Counted from the stretch's first letter, positions 27,809 to 37,495 are shown. The stretch is DNA of 62,782 nucleotides from Candidatus Puniceispirillum sp. (GCA_028383305.1 JAOEVD010000014.1:1-62782); one strand, 5' to 3'. Notes: generated by a model from the letters alone, not told the origin. Program-made: numbers and translations.

Positions 27809-28780
27809 CTATCGGGCAAGAGCTTGCGCTGGCCAGTGATTGGCTGACAAGTGACTCGCTGGCAAGTGATTGGCTGACAGGTGATTGGCTGACAGGTCAG
27901 CGATGGGCAATTCGGCCTGAACCGGTTTGCCATTAGCCATGATGTTATGATCACAGGCCTGCAATTGACCAAGACCCGCCTGCCAGCCAACCCTGCATTT
28001 ATGCGGCCTGCCACCACGCGCGCGCTGCAATGTCAAATCCCAGACACTGCGTTGAACCAAGGCAGAATGTGACCATCTGTCAAGATCGGCCGCCGGTTTG
28101 ATCTGCCAAGCTGTTTCAAATCCAGCAACGCTGATTGGCGCGCCAAGCAGAAAAGCTGTTGTGCCGCTATCTTCGGCGGCAAGCTGTGCACGTCGTGCCA
28201 GCCGCATCCAGTAATCAGACGATTTCTGCACCCCATCATATTCCATCACAACCGCGGCCAGGCCTTCGGTTCGCAAAATATCATCAAGCGCGGCCAAACG
28301 CCGTGACGGGTTTGGTGTATCAACAATCAGCAATCGCGCCGGATCCAGCCCAGCCGCGGCAAGCCCATGCCCATATAACATACCAGCACCATTTCGCTGG
28401 CTTGCCGGACACCAGACAATCAGACCAGCATCATTTATGGCCGCTGTCGGCCGGTTGCTGGCTTGCTTGGGCTTTATCTGCTGCGCGTGATGTTGCAGCA
28501 AATCAAGAAGCGCCATAGCAAAGCCGCTTACCGCCCCATGCGCCTGCATCGCACCCATTAAAAGATGCACCCGCCCAAGCGTCAGCCCACCAGCCAATGC
28601 CTGATCCAGCGAATCGACACCAAGCGGCATATAAAGACGCTTATCATAACCATCAGCCACGGCAATTTCTTGTCGAAGGCGGGCAAGGTCATATGTCTTT
28701 TTTTCGTTTATAATCTGATCATTAGATGCCCTAAAATCAGATGATTTTGCGATTGATATAGGCTGGTTCATCCTTTGCAT
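27809..28780 (-). CDS. imuA: ImuA, RecA-like mutasome protein
   Basis: ImuA is the SOS-induced RecA/SulA-like partner of ImuB and DnaE2. The 323-residue protein has the family N-terminus (LARLRQEIA, MPLGVDSLDQALAGGLTLGRVHLL) and RecA-core segments AALDDILRTEGLAAVVMEYDG and LARRAQLAAEDSGTTAFLL. The C-terminal RARGGRPHKCRVGWQ region is followed by a repetitive tail of Ser-Ala-Asn-His-Leu units from a 15-bp minisatellite. The Walker A loop is degenerate, as known for ImuA. The start ATG 28780 follows AGGAATCAGG. A LexA box 35 bases upstream marks it as the first gene of the SOS operon imuA-imuB-dnaE2. Confidence 0.92.
   Translation of the reverse strand: MQRMNQPISIAKSSDFRASNDQIINEKKTYDLARLRQEIAVADGYDKRLYMPLGVDSLDQALAGGLTLGRVHLLMGAMQAHGAVSGFAMALLDLLQHHAQQIKPKQASNRPTAAINDAGLIVWCPASQRNGAGMLYGHGLAAAGLDPARLLIVDTPNPSRRLAALDDILRTEGLAAVVMEYDGVQKSSDYWMRLARRAQLAAEDSGTTAFLLGAPISVAGFETAWQIKPAADLDRWSHSALVQRSVWDLTLQRARGGRPHKCRVGWQAGLGQLQACDHNIMANGKPVQAELPIADLSANHLSANHLPASHLSANHWPAQALAR
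27836..27895 (-). repeat. Four-copy 15-bp minisatellite at the imuA 3' end
   Basis: The unit GTGATTGGCTGACAR occurs at 27836-27850, 27851-27865 (diverged), 27866-27880 and 27881-27895. It encodes Leu-Ser-Ala-Asn-His units at the ImuA C-terminus. Shortening or lengthening by whole units would keep the frame. Confidence 0.92.
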
Positions 28781-28814
28781 TTTGCCTGATTCCTATCATA
28801 TATATCTGCCTTTT

Positions 28815-28829
28815 GTTCATGTTTTGTTC
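28815..28829 (-). promoter_or_regulatory. LexA (SOS) box of imuA-imuB-dnaE2
   Basis: GTTC-N7-GTTC reads exactly at 28815-28818 and 28826-28829 (GAAC-N7-GAAC on the coding strand). This is the established alphaproteobacterial LexA operator. It lies 35 bases upstream of the imuA start, where it can cover the promoter. No other exact copy was noticed in the window's upstream regions. Confidence 0.9.
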
Positions 28830-28954
28830 TATTTTAGACCTATGCCAAAGTCAAGATTTTCCATCTTTTAAGATCGCTAGAATATCGGGCAAAATCGATA
28901 GGATATTGGGCGGATCACCCCGCAACACCCGCTGGCAAAAGATAAATTAACGGA

Positions 28955-30124
28955 TTATTTCGGCAATTCGCTTTCAACCAGCCGCGCCCAATAGCTGGCA
29001 CCGGTGGCAAGAACATCATCGTTAAAATCATAACGATCATTATGCAGCATCGCCCCATTCTTGGCAGGCCCTGCCCCAAGCCAGATATAGGATCCCGGCC
29101 TTTCGGCAAGCATATAGGCAAAATCTTCAGCCCCCATTGATGGCTGCAGATCGGTGATGATATTGTCTGCACCAAGGATATTGGCGGCAACAGCAACAGC
29201 ACGCGCCGATTCTTCGGCATGATTGACCGTTGGCGGATAGCCTGGCTGCCAGTCAATTTCAATCTCACAATCATAGGCCTTGGCTGTTGCTATAGCGATT
29301 TCATGGATCGAATCTTCAAGCAATTTGCGAACATCAGGCGAAAATGACCGCGCTGTACCCCCAAGCCGCGCCGAGCCCGGAATCACATTAAAGGCACTTC
29401 CCGACTCGAAAATCGTCACCGAAACAACCGCCGGTTCAAGCGCCGCAACACGGCGTGAAACGATCGATTGCAATGATTGCACAATCGCCGCCCCACACGG
29501 AATCGGATCAATGGCAAGATCAGGGATCGCCGCATGCCCCCCAGATCCGGTGATGCGCATTTCAAACATATCCGCCGCTGCCATACAGGCACCGCTATGA
29601 ACGCCAATTTTCCCAACATCCATGCCGGGCCAATTATGCATCCCCCAAACGGTTTTCATGTCAAACTGATCAAACAGCCCATCCTTGATCATCGCTTCGC
29701 CGCCCTTGCCGCCTTCTTCGGCTGGCTGAAAGATGAAATAGACAGTGCCATCAAAATTACGCGTTTCCGCAAGATATTGCGCCGCGCCGAGAAGCATCGT
29801 GCTATGCCCGTCATGCCCACAAGCATGCATCCGCCCGGGTGTTTTGGACGCATGGGCAAATTCGTTCATTTCCTGCATTGGCAGCGCGTCCATATCGGCC
29901 CGCAATCCGATTGCCGACGTGCCATTGCCAGTGCCGCGCAAAACCCCGACAACGCCAGTTTTTCCCATACCGCGATGAATCTCGATGCCAAATGACTGCA
30001 ATTTTGCGGCGATGAAATTGGATGTCCAAACTTCTTCATAGCTTGTTTCAGGATGCTGGTGCAGCAGATGCCGCCATGCCTTCATATCCTGTTCACGATC
30101 TGCAATCGAATTTATCACCGCCAT
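28955..30124 (-). CDS. M20D family metal-dependent amidohydrolase (hippurate hydrolase-like)
   Basis: A 389-residue dinuclear metal hydrolase of the M20D branch, whose members remove N-acyl groups from amino acids or hippurate, or cleave indole-acetyl amino acids. Visible motifs are HQHPETSYEE at the N-terminus, GLRADMDALPM, the metal ligand cluster MHACGHDGHSTMLLG (about 103-117) and FQPAEEGGKGGEAM (about 140). The dimerisation/lid domain begins with TGSGGHAAIPD. AGGAAAATCATC precedes the start. It is divergent from soxB across a 347-base gap and does not belong to an obvious operon. The substrate cannot be read from the sequence; neighbouring methylamine catabolism genes make an N-acylated amino acid plausible but no more. 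Confidence 0.92.
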   Translation of the reverse strand: MAVINSIADREQDMKAWRHLLHQHPETSYEEVWTSNFIAAKLQSFGIEIHRGMGKTGVVGVLRGTGNGTSAIGLRADMDALPMQEMNEFAHASKTPGRMHACGHDGHSTMLLGAAQYLAETRNFDGTVYFIFQPAEEGGKGGEAMIKDGLFDQFDMKTVWGMHNWPGMDVGKIGVHSGACMAAADMFEMRITGSGGHAAIPDLAIDPIPCGAAIVQSLQSIVSRRVAALEPAVVSVTIFESGSAFNVIPGSARLGGTARSFSPDVRKLLEDSIHEIAIATAKAYDCEIEIDWQPGYPPTVNHAEESARAVAVAANILGADNIITDLQPSMGAEDFAYMLAERPGSYIWLGAGPAKNGAMLHNDRYDFNDDVLATGASYWARLVESELPK

Positions 30125-30471
30125 GATGATTTTCCTATCCTGTCATATCCATGCAAAAACAACCCGATCTGAATATTTATTTCGAACCGGAGATCATGCC
30201 GGTAACAGTGCCGCAATTCAGCCCCCAAGGTCAAGTAATGCACATGGCTAATCACGCGCAAATCACGGCGGTGGTTGGCGGCATAATGCCTCAATTGACA
30301 TTCGGCGCATTAACAGCCTAAAACCGATCTTATCATGTCGATTAAAACATACCCAATGTCGTTGATAGGCTAGGGATTTTTCGGCAAATGCGCAGCATGT
30401 CACGGCAGAGCCGATTGCAGCATTTACGCTATCGCTATGATGGCTTTTACAAAGTTTGAAGGGTGGGTTAG
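30125..30471. other. Divergent amidohydrolase/soxB intergenic region
   Basis: In this 347-base gap I see no gene and no known binding site. A perfect -35-like TTGACA at 30295-30300 points towards soxB, but the sequence 17 bases on (CTAAAA) is a poor -10. The region must hold the soxBDAG promoter, which I cannot place with confidence. Confidence 0.4.
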
Positions 30472-31770
30472 ATGGCACAAAATCATCCAGACCGCGGTCA
30501 ACGCGGATTGCCGGGCGGCGCCCCGCGCTATTCAGCATTTGCGCTTGCCAAAAAGGCGATGAATTATCATCAGGACTGGCAACGCGCATGGCGCGACCCC
30601 GAACCAAAGGCCGAATATGACGCGGTGATTATCGGCGGTGGCGGGCATGGGCTTGCCACGGCTTATTATCTTGCTGCGGTTCATGGCCTGACCAATATTG
30701 CGGTGATTGAAAAAGGCTGGATTGGCGGCGGCAATACCGGCCGTAACACCACCATCATCCGGTCAAATTATCTTTGGGACGAATCTGCTGCCATTTACGA
30801 ACATTCGATGAAGCTGTGGGAAGGCATGTCGCAGGATTTGAATTTCAACGTCATGTTCAGCCAGCGCGGCGTTTTGACCATTGCGCACAGCGAACATGAA
30901 TTACGCGAAATGTCACGGCGCGTTCATGCGATCCGGCTAAACGGCATTGATTCAGAAATTCTTGGCCCCGCAGAAATCAAAAAATTCGTTCCAACAATCA
31001 ATATCGATCAGTCAATCCGCTATCCGGTTATGGGCGGCTTTTTGCAGCGGCGCGGCGGCACAGCACGCCACGACGCGGTGGCCTGGGGCTATGCGCGCGC
31101 GGCCGATGATTTAGGGGTCGATATCATTCAGAAATGTGAAGTCACTGGATTGCGCCGCCAAGGCCGCAAAATCATTGGCGTTGAAACCAGTCGCGGTTTT
31201 ATCAAAACCAAAAAAGTTGGTTGCGTTGTGGCCGGTCATTCAAGCGTCGTTGCGGCAATGGCCGGTATCCGTTTGCCAATTGCCAGCCGCCCATTACAGG
31301 CACTGGTGTCGGAACCGATCAAACCGATTCTTGATACGGTGATCATGTCGAATGCGGTTCATATGTATATCAGCCAATCTGACAAGGGCGAGATGGTTCT
31401 TGGTGCCGGTGTCGATAAATATAATTCCTACGCACAACGAGGCTCATTTCCAGTGCCCGAACATATGCTTGCCGCCGCGGTTGAGCTATTTCCGGTTTTA
31501 TCGCGCTTGCGGATGCTTCGCCATTGGGGCGGCATTGTTGACACCTGTCCCGACGCATCACCAATCATTTCCAAAACCGATATTGAAGGCCTGTATTTTG
31601 ATTGCGGTTGGGGCACTGGCGGCTTTAAAGCAACACCCGGATCAGGGCATGTTTTTGCCGATCTTATCGCCAATGACCGGCCCAATAAAATTGCCGCGCC
31701 CTATAGTTTGGATCGGTTCCGTACCGGCCTGCTGATTGATGAACATGGCGCCGCTGGCGTGGCGCATTAA
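30472..31770 (+). CDS. soxB: Heterotetrameric sarcosine oxidase, beta subunit
   Basis: SoxB is the flavin-bearing subunit that oxidatively demethylates sarcosine to glycine; the methyl leaves as formaldehyde or 5,10-methylene-tetrahydrofolate. The 432 residues show an N-terminal extension and the FAD-binding fold [19 protein letters not shown] (about 45-63). [17 protein letters not shown] and [17 protein letters not shown] follow; the latter contains the His matching the known covalent FMN site. The C-terminal portion has [19 protein letters not shown]. Length and motifs agree with characterised TSOX beta subunits. It is first in soxB-soxD-soxA-soxG, with 21 bases to soxD. Confidence 0.96.
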   Translation: MAQNHPDRGQRGLPGGAPRYSAFALAKKAMNYHQDWQRAWRDPEPKAEYDAVIIGGGGHGLATAYYLAAVHGLTNIAVIEKGWIGGGNTGRNTTIIRSNYLWDESAAIYEHSMKLWEGMSQDLNFNVMFSQRGVLTIAHSEHELREMSRRVHAIRLNGIDSEILGPAEIKKFVPTINIDQSIRYPVMGGFLQRRGGTARHDAVAWGYARAADDLGVDIIQKCEVTGLRRQGRKIIGVETSRGFIKTKKVGCVVAGHSSVVAAMAGIRLPIASRPLQALVSEPIKPILDTVIMSNAVHMYISQSDKGEMVLGAGVDKYNSYAQRGSFPVPEHMLAAAVELFPVLSRLRMLRHWGGIVDTCPDASPIISKTDIEGLYFDCGWGTGGFKATPGSGHVFADLIANDRPNKIAAPYSLDRFRTGLLIDEHGAAGVAH

Positions 31771-31791
31771 GACGGGTTCTAGGAGAGTATT

Positions 31792-32160
31792 ATGTTGATC
31801 ATCACTTGCCCATTTTGTGGCCCCCGTGACGAAGTTGAATTTGCCTGTGGCGGCGAAGCTCATATTGCGCGCCCCCTTGCCGATCATAAAATTTCGGATG
31901 CTGATTTTGCCGATTATCTATTCATGCGCGACAATCCAAAAGGCCTGTTTCTTGAACGATGGCGGCACAGCGCCGGATGCCGGCGCTGGTTTAATGTGGC
32001 ACGCGACACGGTAAGCAATGAAATTGTCGAGATTTACCCAATGGGAAGCCTGCCGGTAAAAACCGCCGCAAAAACCACCTATAAAACAAGCTGGCGGCGC
32101 GACACAGCGGCCGAAAAAGCCGCCACGCCATCACGCAGCAAAGCCGGAGGATCAAAATAA
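31792..32160 (+). CDS. soxD: Sarcosine oxidase, delta subunit
   Basis: SoxD is the small zinc-binding structural subunit of heterotetrameric sarcosine oxidase. At 122 residues it is of normal to slightly long size. The zinc ligands known from TSOX structures are exactly in place: C6 and C9 (TCPFCGPRDEVEF), H59 and C63 (WRHSAGCRRWF). The conserved YLFMRDNPKG and FNVARDTVSNE segments follow. A Lys/Arg/Ala-rich tail of about 35 residues extends the C-terminus. The stop codon overlaps the soxA start (TAATG), which implies translational coupling. Confidence 0.96.
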   Translation: MLIITCPFCGPRDEVEFACGGEAHIARPLADHKISDADFADYLFMRDNPKGLFLERWRHSAGCRRWFNVARDTVSNEIVEIYPMGSLPVKTAAKTTYKTSWRRDTAAEKAATPSRSKAGGSK

Positions 32161-35100
32161 TGGTATCTCGTTCCGCCGCATCCGGCAGCCCACAAACCAA
32201 GCCCCAGCGCGCAGTCGCAAGAATCGACCAAAACGCGCCTGTCAACTTCACCTTTGATGGCCGCAGCTATCGTGGCTTTGCTGGTGACACGCTGGCATCG
32301 GCATTGCTTGCCAATAATGTTCATCTTGTTGGTCGTTCATTCAAATATCACCGGCCACGCGGCATCATGGCAGCGGGTTCCGAAGAACCGAACGCGCTGA
32401 TCCGGCTTGGCAAAGGCGCTTATGCCGAACCCAATTTACGCGCCACTCAGATTGAAATTTTTGAAGGGCTTTATGCCGAAAGCCAGAACCGCACCCCGTC
32501 TTTAAAATTTGACATTGGCGCCATTAATTCGGTTCTCGACCGGTTTTTCCCAGCAGGGTTTTATTACAAGACCTTTATGTGGCCAGCATCAATGTGGATG
32601 CGCTACGAACATGTCATTCGGCACGCTGCCGGTCTTGGCAAGGTTGCTGATGATCATAATGACCCTGACCGCTATGAAAAAACCCACGCGCATTGCGATA
32701 TTCTTGTTGCTGGCGGTGGCGCAACTGGCCTGATGGCGGCACTGCAAGCGGCAAAAAGCGGGACCCGCGTGATTCTGGCTGACGAGCAGAATGAATTTGG
32801 CGGCTGGTTGCTTGGCGAAGCCGATATCATGATTGGCGATTGTCCAGCGTTCAATTGGATCAGCGATATTGTGGCCGAATTAGCCGCCATGCCGAATGTC
32901 ACCTTGCTTCCCCGAACCACGGTTTTTGGCTATCTGGATCATAATTACCTGACCTTGAATGAGCGCGCAACCGATCACCTACCATCACGCCCAGCGCATC
33001 TGCCACGCCAACGTTTGTGGAAAATCCGCGCAAAACAGGTGATCATCGCGCAAGGCGCCCATGAACGGCCATTGGTTTTTGCAGGCAATGATCTTCCCGG
33101 TGTTATGCTTGCTGGCGCAGTTCGCACCTATATCAACCGCTATGGCGTTTGTCCGGGACAACGCGCCATCGTTGTTTGCAATAATGATGATGCCTATCGC
33201 ACCGCGCTTGATCTTCATCATGCTGGCGCGCATGTCGTGGTTGCCGATCTTCGGGCAAAGGCAACCGGCCCGCTAATGCGTGCGGTTCGTGATGCTGGCA
33301 TCGAAATTCTGCAAGGCCATGCCGTCATTGCCGCCTATGGCAATCACCGCGTTGCGCGGGTCGAGATTGCGCCGGTTAATGACGCTGTTACCGAAATCAG
33401 TGGCGATATTGATCATCGTGATTGTGACCTGATTGCCATGTCGGGCGGCTTGTCGCCTGCGGTTCATCTTCATTCACAAGCCCGCGGCAAATTACAATGG
33501 GACGATGCAAAATTATGTTTCCGTCCATCAGCGACACATGAGCCGAGCTTTAACATTGGTGCCTGTAATGGCAGTTTTGATCTTAGCGCTGGTTTGAAAG
33601 AGGCGGTTCGCGCTGGCACCAAAGCCGCAAGCGCAACTGGCCATAAAACAACCGCGCTTGATACGCCTATTGTGCAAAGCCATAAGCAAAGCTGGTGTCC
33701 GCTTGCTGCATGGAAAATTCCAAATGGTCATGCCGCCGGACGCGGGCCAAAAGCCTTTGTCGATTTCCAGAATGACGTCACCGCAAGTGATGTGTCGCTT
33801 GCGGCGCGCGAAGGATATCAGTCGGTTGAACATCTCAAACGCTATACCACCACCGGCATGGGAACCGATCAGGGCAAAACATCCAATATCAATGCCTTGG
33901 CCATTCTTGCCGATGCGCTTGGCAATGAAATTCCGGCCGTTGGCACAACCACTTTCCGGATGCCCTATACCCCATCAAATATTGGTGCCATCGCTGGCCG
34001 CGATATTGGCGATCTTTTTGATCCGGTTCGCCTGACCCGCATGGATGATTGGCATCGTGCGCATGGTGCGACCTTTGAACATGTCGGGCAATGGATGCGC
34101 GCTTGGTATTACCCACAAAATGGCGAAACCATGCAACAAGCGGTCAATCGTGAAGTCAAGGCAGCGCGGACAACGGCCGGACTGCTTGACGCCTCAACGC
34201 TTGGCAAAATTGATATTCGCGGGCGGGATGCGGCCGAATTTCTTAACCGCCTTTATACAAATGCCTGGCGCAAGCTTGGTATCGGCAAATGCCGCTATGG
34301 CCTGATGCTGAAAGACGATGGCATGGTCATGGATGATGGTGTGACCACCCGCATTGGCGAAAATCATTTCCACATGACCACAACCACTGGCGGTGCTGCT
34401 GGTGTTCTGGATTGGATGGAAGAATGGCTGCAAACCGAATGGCCTGATCTTGAGGTTTATCTGACATCGGTAACCGAACAATGGGCGGTTGCCACATTAT
34501 CAGGGCCGAATGCTGGCAAGATTCTGCAAGATGCCGGTATCGATTTTGACCTGTCACCAGCCGAATTTCCGTTCATGTCGATGAAGGAAGGTCATATTGG
34601 CGGGCTGGCAGCGCGCATTTTCCGCATTTCATTTACCGGCGAGTTGTCTTACGAAATCAATGTGGCGGCGCGTCATGGATTGGCATTATGGACCCGCCTG
34701 ATGGCCGCAGGCAAAGCGCATGGCATCACCCCTTATGGTACCGAGGCCATGCATGTTCTTCGCGCCGAAAAGGGCTTTATCATTGTCGGACAGGAAACCG
34801 ATGGATCAGTAACGCCGCATGATCTTTGCATGAATTGGATTGTCTCAAAAACCAAACCTGATTTTATTGGCAAGCGGGCGCTGGCGCGTCACACCATGGA
34901 ATATGATGATCGCAAACAGCTTGTTGGATTGCTGTGCAGCGACCCGTCAACAGTAATCCCTGAGGGCGCGCATGCGGTTCTTGATCCAGACCAGCCTTTG
35001 CCAATGAAGATGCTTGGACAGGTTACATCATCCTATTTTTCACCAAATTGTGGACGCTCGATTGCGATGGCCATGTTAAAAGGCGGCCATGCGCTAAAGG

Positions 35101-35201
35101 GGCAAACGGTTTTCTTCCCCATGCTTGATGGTTCGATTTTGAAAGCCGAAATCGTCGATACGGCATTTTTTGATCCAAAGGGAGCGCGCATAAATGGCTA
35201 A
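32160..35201 (+). CDS. soxA: Sarcosine oxidase, alpha subunit
   Basis: SoxA binds NAD+ and tetrahydrofolate and channels the imine product of the beta subunit to folate. The 1013 residues start with a degenerate Fer2_4-type domain (about 20-110, FTFDGRSYRGFAGDTLASALLA). A two-dinucleotide-fold domain follows (DILVAGGGATGLMAALQAA, about 180; the RAIVVCNNDDAYRTALDLH region, about 337). The C-terminal GcvT-like folate domain covers about 610-1005 (GLLDASTLGKIDIRGRDAAEF, LYTNAWRKLGIGKCRYG). This order is that of known TSOX alpha chains. It overlaps soxD by one base and soxG by eight. Confidence 0.97.
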   Translation: MVSRSAASGSPQTKPQRAVARIDQNAPVNFTFDGRSYRGFAGDTLASALLANNVHLVGRSFKYHRPRGIMAAGSEEPNALIRLGKGAYAEPNLRATQIEIFEGLYAESQNRTPSLKFDIGAINSVLDRFFPAGFYYKTFMWPASMWMRYEHVIRHAAGLGKVADDHNDPDRYEKTHAHCDILVAGGGATGLMAALQAAKSGTRVILADEQNEFGGWLLGEADIMIGDCPAFNWISDIVAELAAMPNVTLLPRTTVFGYLDHNYLTLNERATDHLPSRPAHLPRQRLWKIRAKQVIIAQGAHERPLVFAGNDLPGVMLAGAVRTYINRYGVCPGQRAIVVCNNDDAYRTALDLHHAGAHVVVADLRAKATGPLMRAVRDAGIEILQGHAVIAAYGNHRVARVEIAPVNDAVTEISGDIDHRDCDLIAMSGGLSPAVHLHSQARGKLQWDDAKLCFRPSATHEPSFNIGACNGSFDLSAGLKEAVRAGTKAASATGHKTTALDTPIVQSHKQSWCPLAAWKIPNGHAAGRGPKAFVDFQNDVTASDVSLAAREGYQSVEHLKRYTTTGMGTDQGKTSNINALAILADALGNEIPAVGTTTFRMPYTPSNIGAIAGRDIGDLFDPVRLTRMDDWHRAHGATFEHVGQWMRAWYYPQNGETMQQAVNREVKAARTTAGLLDASTLGKIDIRGRDAAEFLNRLYTNAWRKLGIGKCRYGLMLKDDGMVMDDGVTTRIGENHFHMTTTTGGAAGVLDWMEEWLQTEWPDLEVYLTSVTEQWAVATLSGPNAGKILQDAGIDFDLSPAEFPFMSMKEGHIGGLAARIFRISFTGELSYEINVAARHGLALWTRLMAAGKAHGITPYGTEAMHVLRAEKGFIIVGQETDGSVTPHDLCMNWIVSKTKPDFIGKRALARHTMEYDDRKQLVGLLCSDPSTVIPEGAHAVLDPDQPLPMKMLGQVTSSYFSPNCGRSIAMAMLKGGHALKGQTVFFPMLDGSILKAEIVDTAFFDPKGARING

Positions 35202-35808
35202 TTTATCAAGCAATAAACCAGATTTTTCTGGCCAGACCGCCCTTGCTGGCATTGCTGGCAGCACAAGCGCCAACCCCGATGGTGGTGCGATTGGGCTTGT
35301 TTTTGGTGAGATGGCGCATCTTGGCAAACTGAATCTGCGTGGCCAAAACGGCCTTGCCAAATCGGTAAAGGCGGTCACCGGCTGCACATTTCCGCCAAAG
35401 GCCAACCGGTTTCAATCGGCAGGCGAACGCCATGTGGTTTGGCTTGGCCCCGATGAATATCTGTTATTATGCGAGGCTGGGAAAGAACAAGAGCTGCAAG
35501 ACAGCCTGAATAGCATGATCACATCATCGCATTTCGCCATCACCGATGTAAGTGACAGCCTCTGTGCGCTATCGCTTCGCGGGCCTGCGGTTCGTGCTGT
35601 TCTAGCCAAAGGTTGCGGGCTTGATCTGCATCCAAAGCAATTCGCCGCTGGCCAATCGGCGCAAAGCTTGCTGGCACTCTCTGCGGTAACATTGATGGCT
35701 GTAGCAGATGATGCCTTTATTCTGATTTGCCGCACCAGCTTTGCCCCGTATGTTCAACGCTGGCTTGCCGATGCTGCTTTAGAATATGGCTATCAATATG
35801 TTGCCTAG
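35194..35808 (+). CDS. soxG: Sarcosine oxidase, gamma subunit
   Basis: SoxG is the fourth subunit of heterotetrameric sarcosine oxidase and also has a GcvT-like fold without a known active site. The 204 residues include the LGKLNLRGQNG start of the domain, VWLGPDEYLLLC, ITDVSDSLCALSLRGPAVRAVLAKGCGLDL and the C-terminal FILICRTSFAPYVQRWL. Its ATG lies within the last codons of soxA (8-base overlap), so translation is coupled. It ends the sox operon. folD, purU or formate dehydrogenase genes that follow soxG in some bacteria are absent here; the next gene is convergent. Confidence 0.95.
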   Translation: MANLSSNKPDFSGQTALAGIAGSTSANPDGGAIGLVFGEMAHLGKLNLRGQNGLAKSVKAVTGCTFPPKANRFQSAGERHVVWLGPDEYLLLCEAGKEQELQDSLNSMITSSHFAITDVSDSLCALSLRGPAVRAVLAKGCGLDLHPKQFAAGQSAQSLLALSAVTLMAVADDAFILICRTSFAPYVQRWLADAALEYGYQYVA

Positions 35809-35810
35809 GC

Positions 35811-35832
35811 TGCGGTCATATCAGTGACCGCA
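35811..35832. terminator. Hairpin between convergent soxG and methyltransferase genes
   Basis: TGCGGTCA and TGACCGCA form an 8-bp stem around a 6-base loop three bases after the soxG stop. No T-run follows on either strand, so it may slow transcription or protect the 3' end rather than terminate on its own. Confidence 0.5.
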
Positions 35833-35908
35833 AACCCAAGCTTCATGACGTTACCGGACGCATGAAACGCCCCAAAAAACGCAACAATAAGATTTTACCA
35901 AGAAGCGT

Positions 35909-37462
35909 TTAATAATCAGTATCAGGCAATTCTTCCATGCGTTTGTCGATAAAGGCACGCAAGGCTTCGTCAATCGCCGGATCGATTGCTGGCGCTTCAT
36001 AAGCAGCCAGCATCTCACCAGCGCGTTTGCGCGCGCGGGTGCCGCTCTCAACACTGCCCTCAGACGACCATTGCTCATATGTTGTGTTATCGGCCATTTG
36101 TGACCGCCAAAACGCATGTTCAAAGTTAGCCTGCGTATGCGCCGACCCCAGAAAATGCTGACCGGGCCCAGTTTCGCGAAGCGCGTCCATTGCCTGACCA
36201 TTTTCCGACAGATCAATGCCATTGACTAGTTTTGGCATCATTGTTAATTGATCGGCATCAAGCAGCAATTTGGCGTAATCGGCAACCAAACCGCCTTCCA
36301 TCCAGCCAGCCGCATGAAGCACAAAATTCGTGCCACCCATGATTGTTGGCAAAATCGTATGCGTCGACTCATAAGCTGCCTGCGCATCAGCCGTTTTGGA
36401 ACCGGTCAATGATCCGCCTGACCGGAACGGCACGCCTAAACGACGCGCCAGCTTGGCACAGCCATAAAGCACCTTTGCCGGCTCCGGCGTACCAAAGGTC
36501 GGCGCGCCTGTCTGCATCGACATCGAGCTTGCAAAACTGCCAAAAATAACCGGCGCTCCCAGATTGACCGCCTGTGCAAAGGCAATGCCGCTCATCGCTT
36601 CGGCAAGCGTTTGTGCCAAGGTACCGGCAACCGATACTGGCGACATCGCACCGGCAAGGATAAAGGGCGAAATAACCGTTGCCTGATTGTTGCGAGCATA
36701 AACTTTTAACGCCCCAAGCATGGTGTCATCCCATGTCATTGGCGAATTGGCATTGATCAGGCTTGTCAGCACCGTGTTATTGGCAACAAATTCATCGCCA
36801 AACAGGATCTTCGACATATCAATCGTGTCTTGCGCACGGCTTGGCGCGGTGACTGACCCCATATAGGGCTTGTCGGAAAAACGCTGATGCGCATAGACCA
36901 TTTCAAGGTGACGTTTGGTCACTGGCAAATCAACTGGCTCGCAGATCGTGCCGCCCGAATGATGCAAGCCCGGATGCATATAGGCCAGCTTTACCAGATT
37001 GCGGAAATCTTCCATCGTCGCATAGCGGCGCTCATTATCGAGATCGCGCACAAAGGGTGGGCCATAGACTGGCGCAAAAACCGTATTCATCCCGCCAATT
37101 TCAACGGAACGTTCGGGATTGCGGGCATGCTGAGTATATTCAGGTGGCGCAGTCGAACAAAGCTGGCGGGCAAGACCACGCGGGAAATGCACACGTTCGC
37201 CTTGAACATCGCAACCAACATCACGCAAAATGCTTAAGGCTTCGGGATCATCACGAAAATCAATGCCAATTTCCTCAAGAATCGTTTCGGCATTGTTTTC
37301 AATAATTTCAGCGCCTTCATCACTTAGAATATCAACCGGGGATATCTGGCGCGTAATGAACGGTGCGGCGGCCTGATGATTGCCTGAAGATCTTGCGCTG
37401 CGGCGCGCATCGCGTCCGCCACCACGGCGATTCCGGCGATCTGATGTGTTTGTGTCAGTCAT
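35909..37462 (-). CDS. MttB-superfamily methylamine/betaine:corrinoid methyltransferase, non-pyrrolysine
   Basis: A 517-residue member of the trimethylamine methyltransferase superfamily. The archaeal founder uses pyrrolysine encoded by an in-frame amber codon near residue 334. Here the frame has no internal stop, so it belongs to the non-pyrrolysine branch. Characterised members of that branch (for example MtgB for glycine betaine) demethylate quaternary amines, passing the methyl to a corrinoid protein. Visible segments are NAETILEEIGIDFRDDPEAL, VFAPVYGPPFVRDL, GGTICEPVDLPVT (about 190) and SFASSMSMQTGAPTFGTPE (about 310). The N-terminus carries an Arg/Gly tail (DRRNRRGGGRDARRSARS, residues 8-25). 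It follows a DMGDH-like gene by 33 bases, so betaine is my favoured substrate; carnitine or proline betaine are alternatives. Confidence 0.88.
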   Translation of the reverse strand: MTDTNTSDRRNRRGGGRDARRSARSSGNHQAAAPFITRQISPVDILSDEGAEIIENNAETILEEIGIDFRDDPEALSILRDVGCDVQGERVHFPRGLARQLCSTAPPEYTQHARNPERSVEIGGMNTVFAPVYGPPFVRDLDNERRYATMEDFRNLVKLAYMHPGLHHSGGTICEPVDLPVTKRHLEMVYAHQRFSDKPYMGSVTAPSRAQDTIDMSKILFGDEFVANNTVLTSLINANSPMTWDDTMLGALKVYARNNQATVISPFILAGAMSPVSVAGTLAQTLAEAMSGIAFAQAVNLGAPVIFGSFASSMSMQTGAPTFGTPEPAKVLYGCAKLARRLGVPFRSGGSLTGSKTADAQAAYESTHTILPTIMGGTNFVLHAAGWMEGGLVADYAKLLLDADQLTMMPKLVNGIDLSENGQAMDALRETGPGQHFLGSAHTQANFEHAFWRSQMADNTTYEQWSSEGSVESGTRARKRAGEMLAAYEAPAIDPAIDEALRAFIDKRMEELPDTDY

Positions 37463-37495
37463 TTAACAAATCCTCATAAACAGTCAATTCGGCGG

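Noticed and set aside
27798-28017. N-terminal extension of ImuB with Cys-Gln-Pro-Ile-Thr repeats
   Set aside because: It is the imuA minisatellite read in another frame; ImuB similarity begins at ATG 27798.
35909-37462. Pyrrolysine-containing trimethylamine methyltransferase
   Set aside because: The reading frame is continuous with no internal amber codon, and no pyl genes are in the window.
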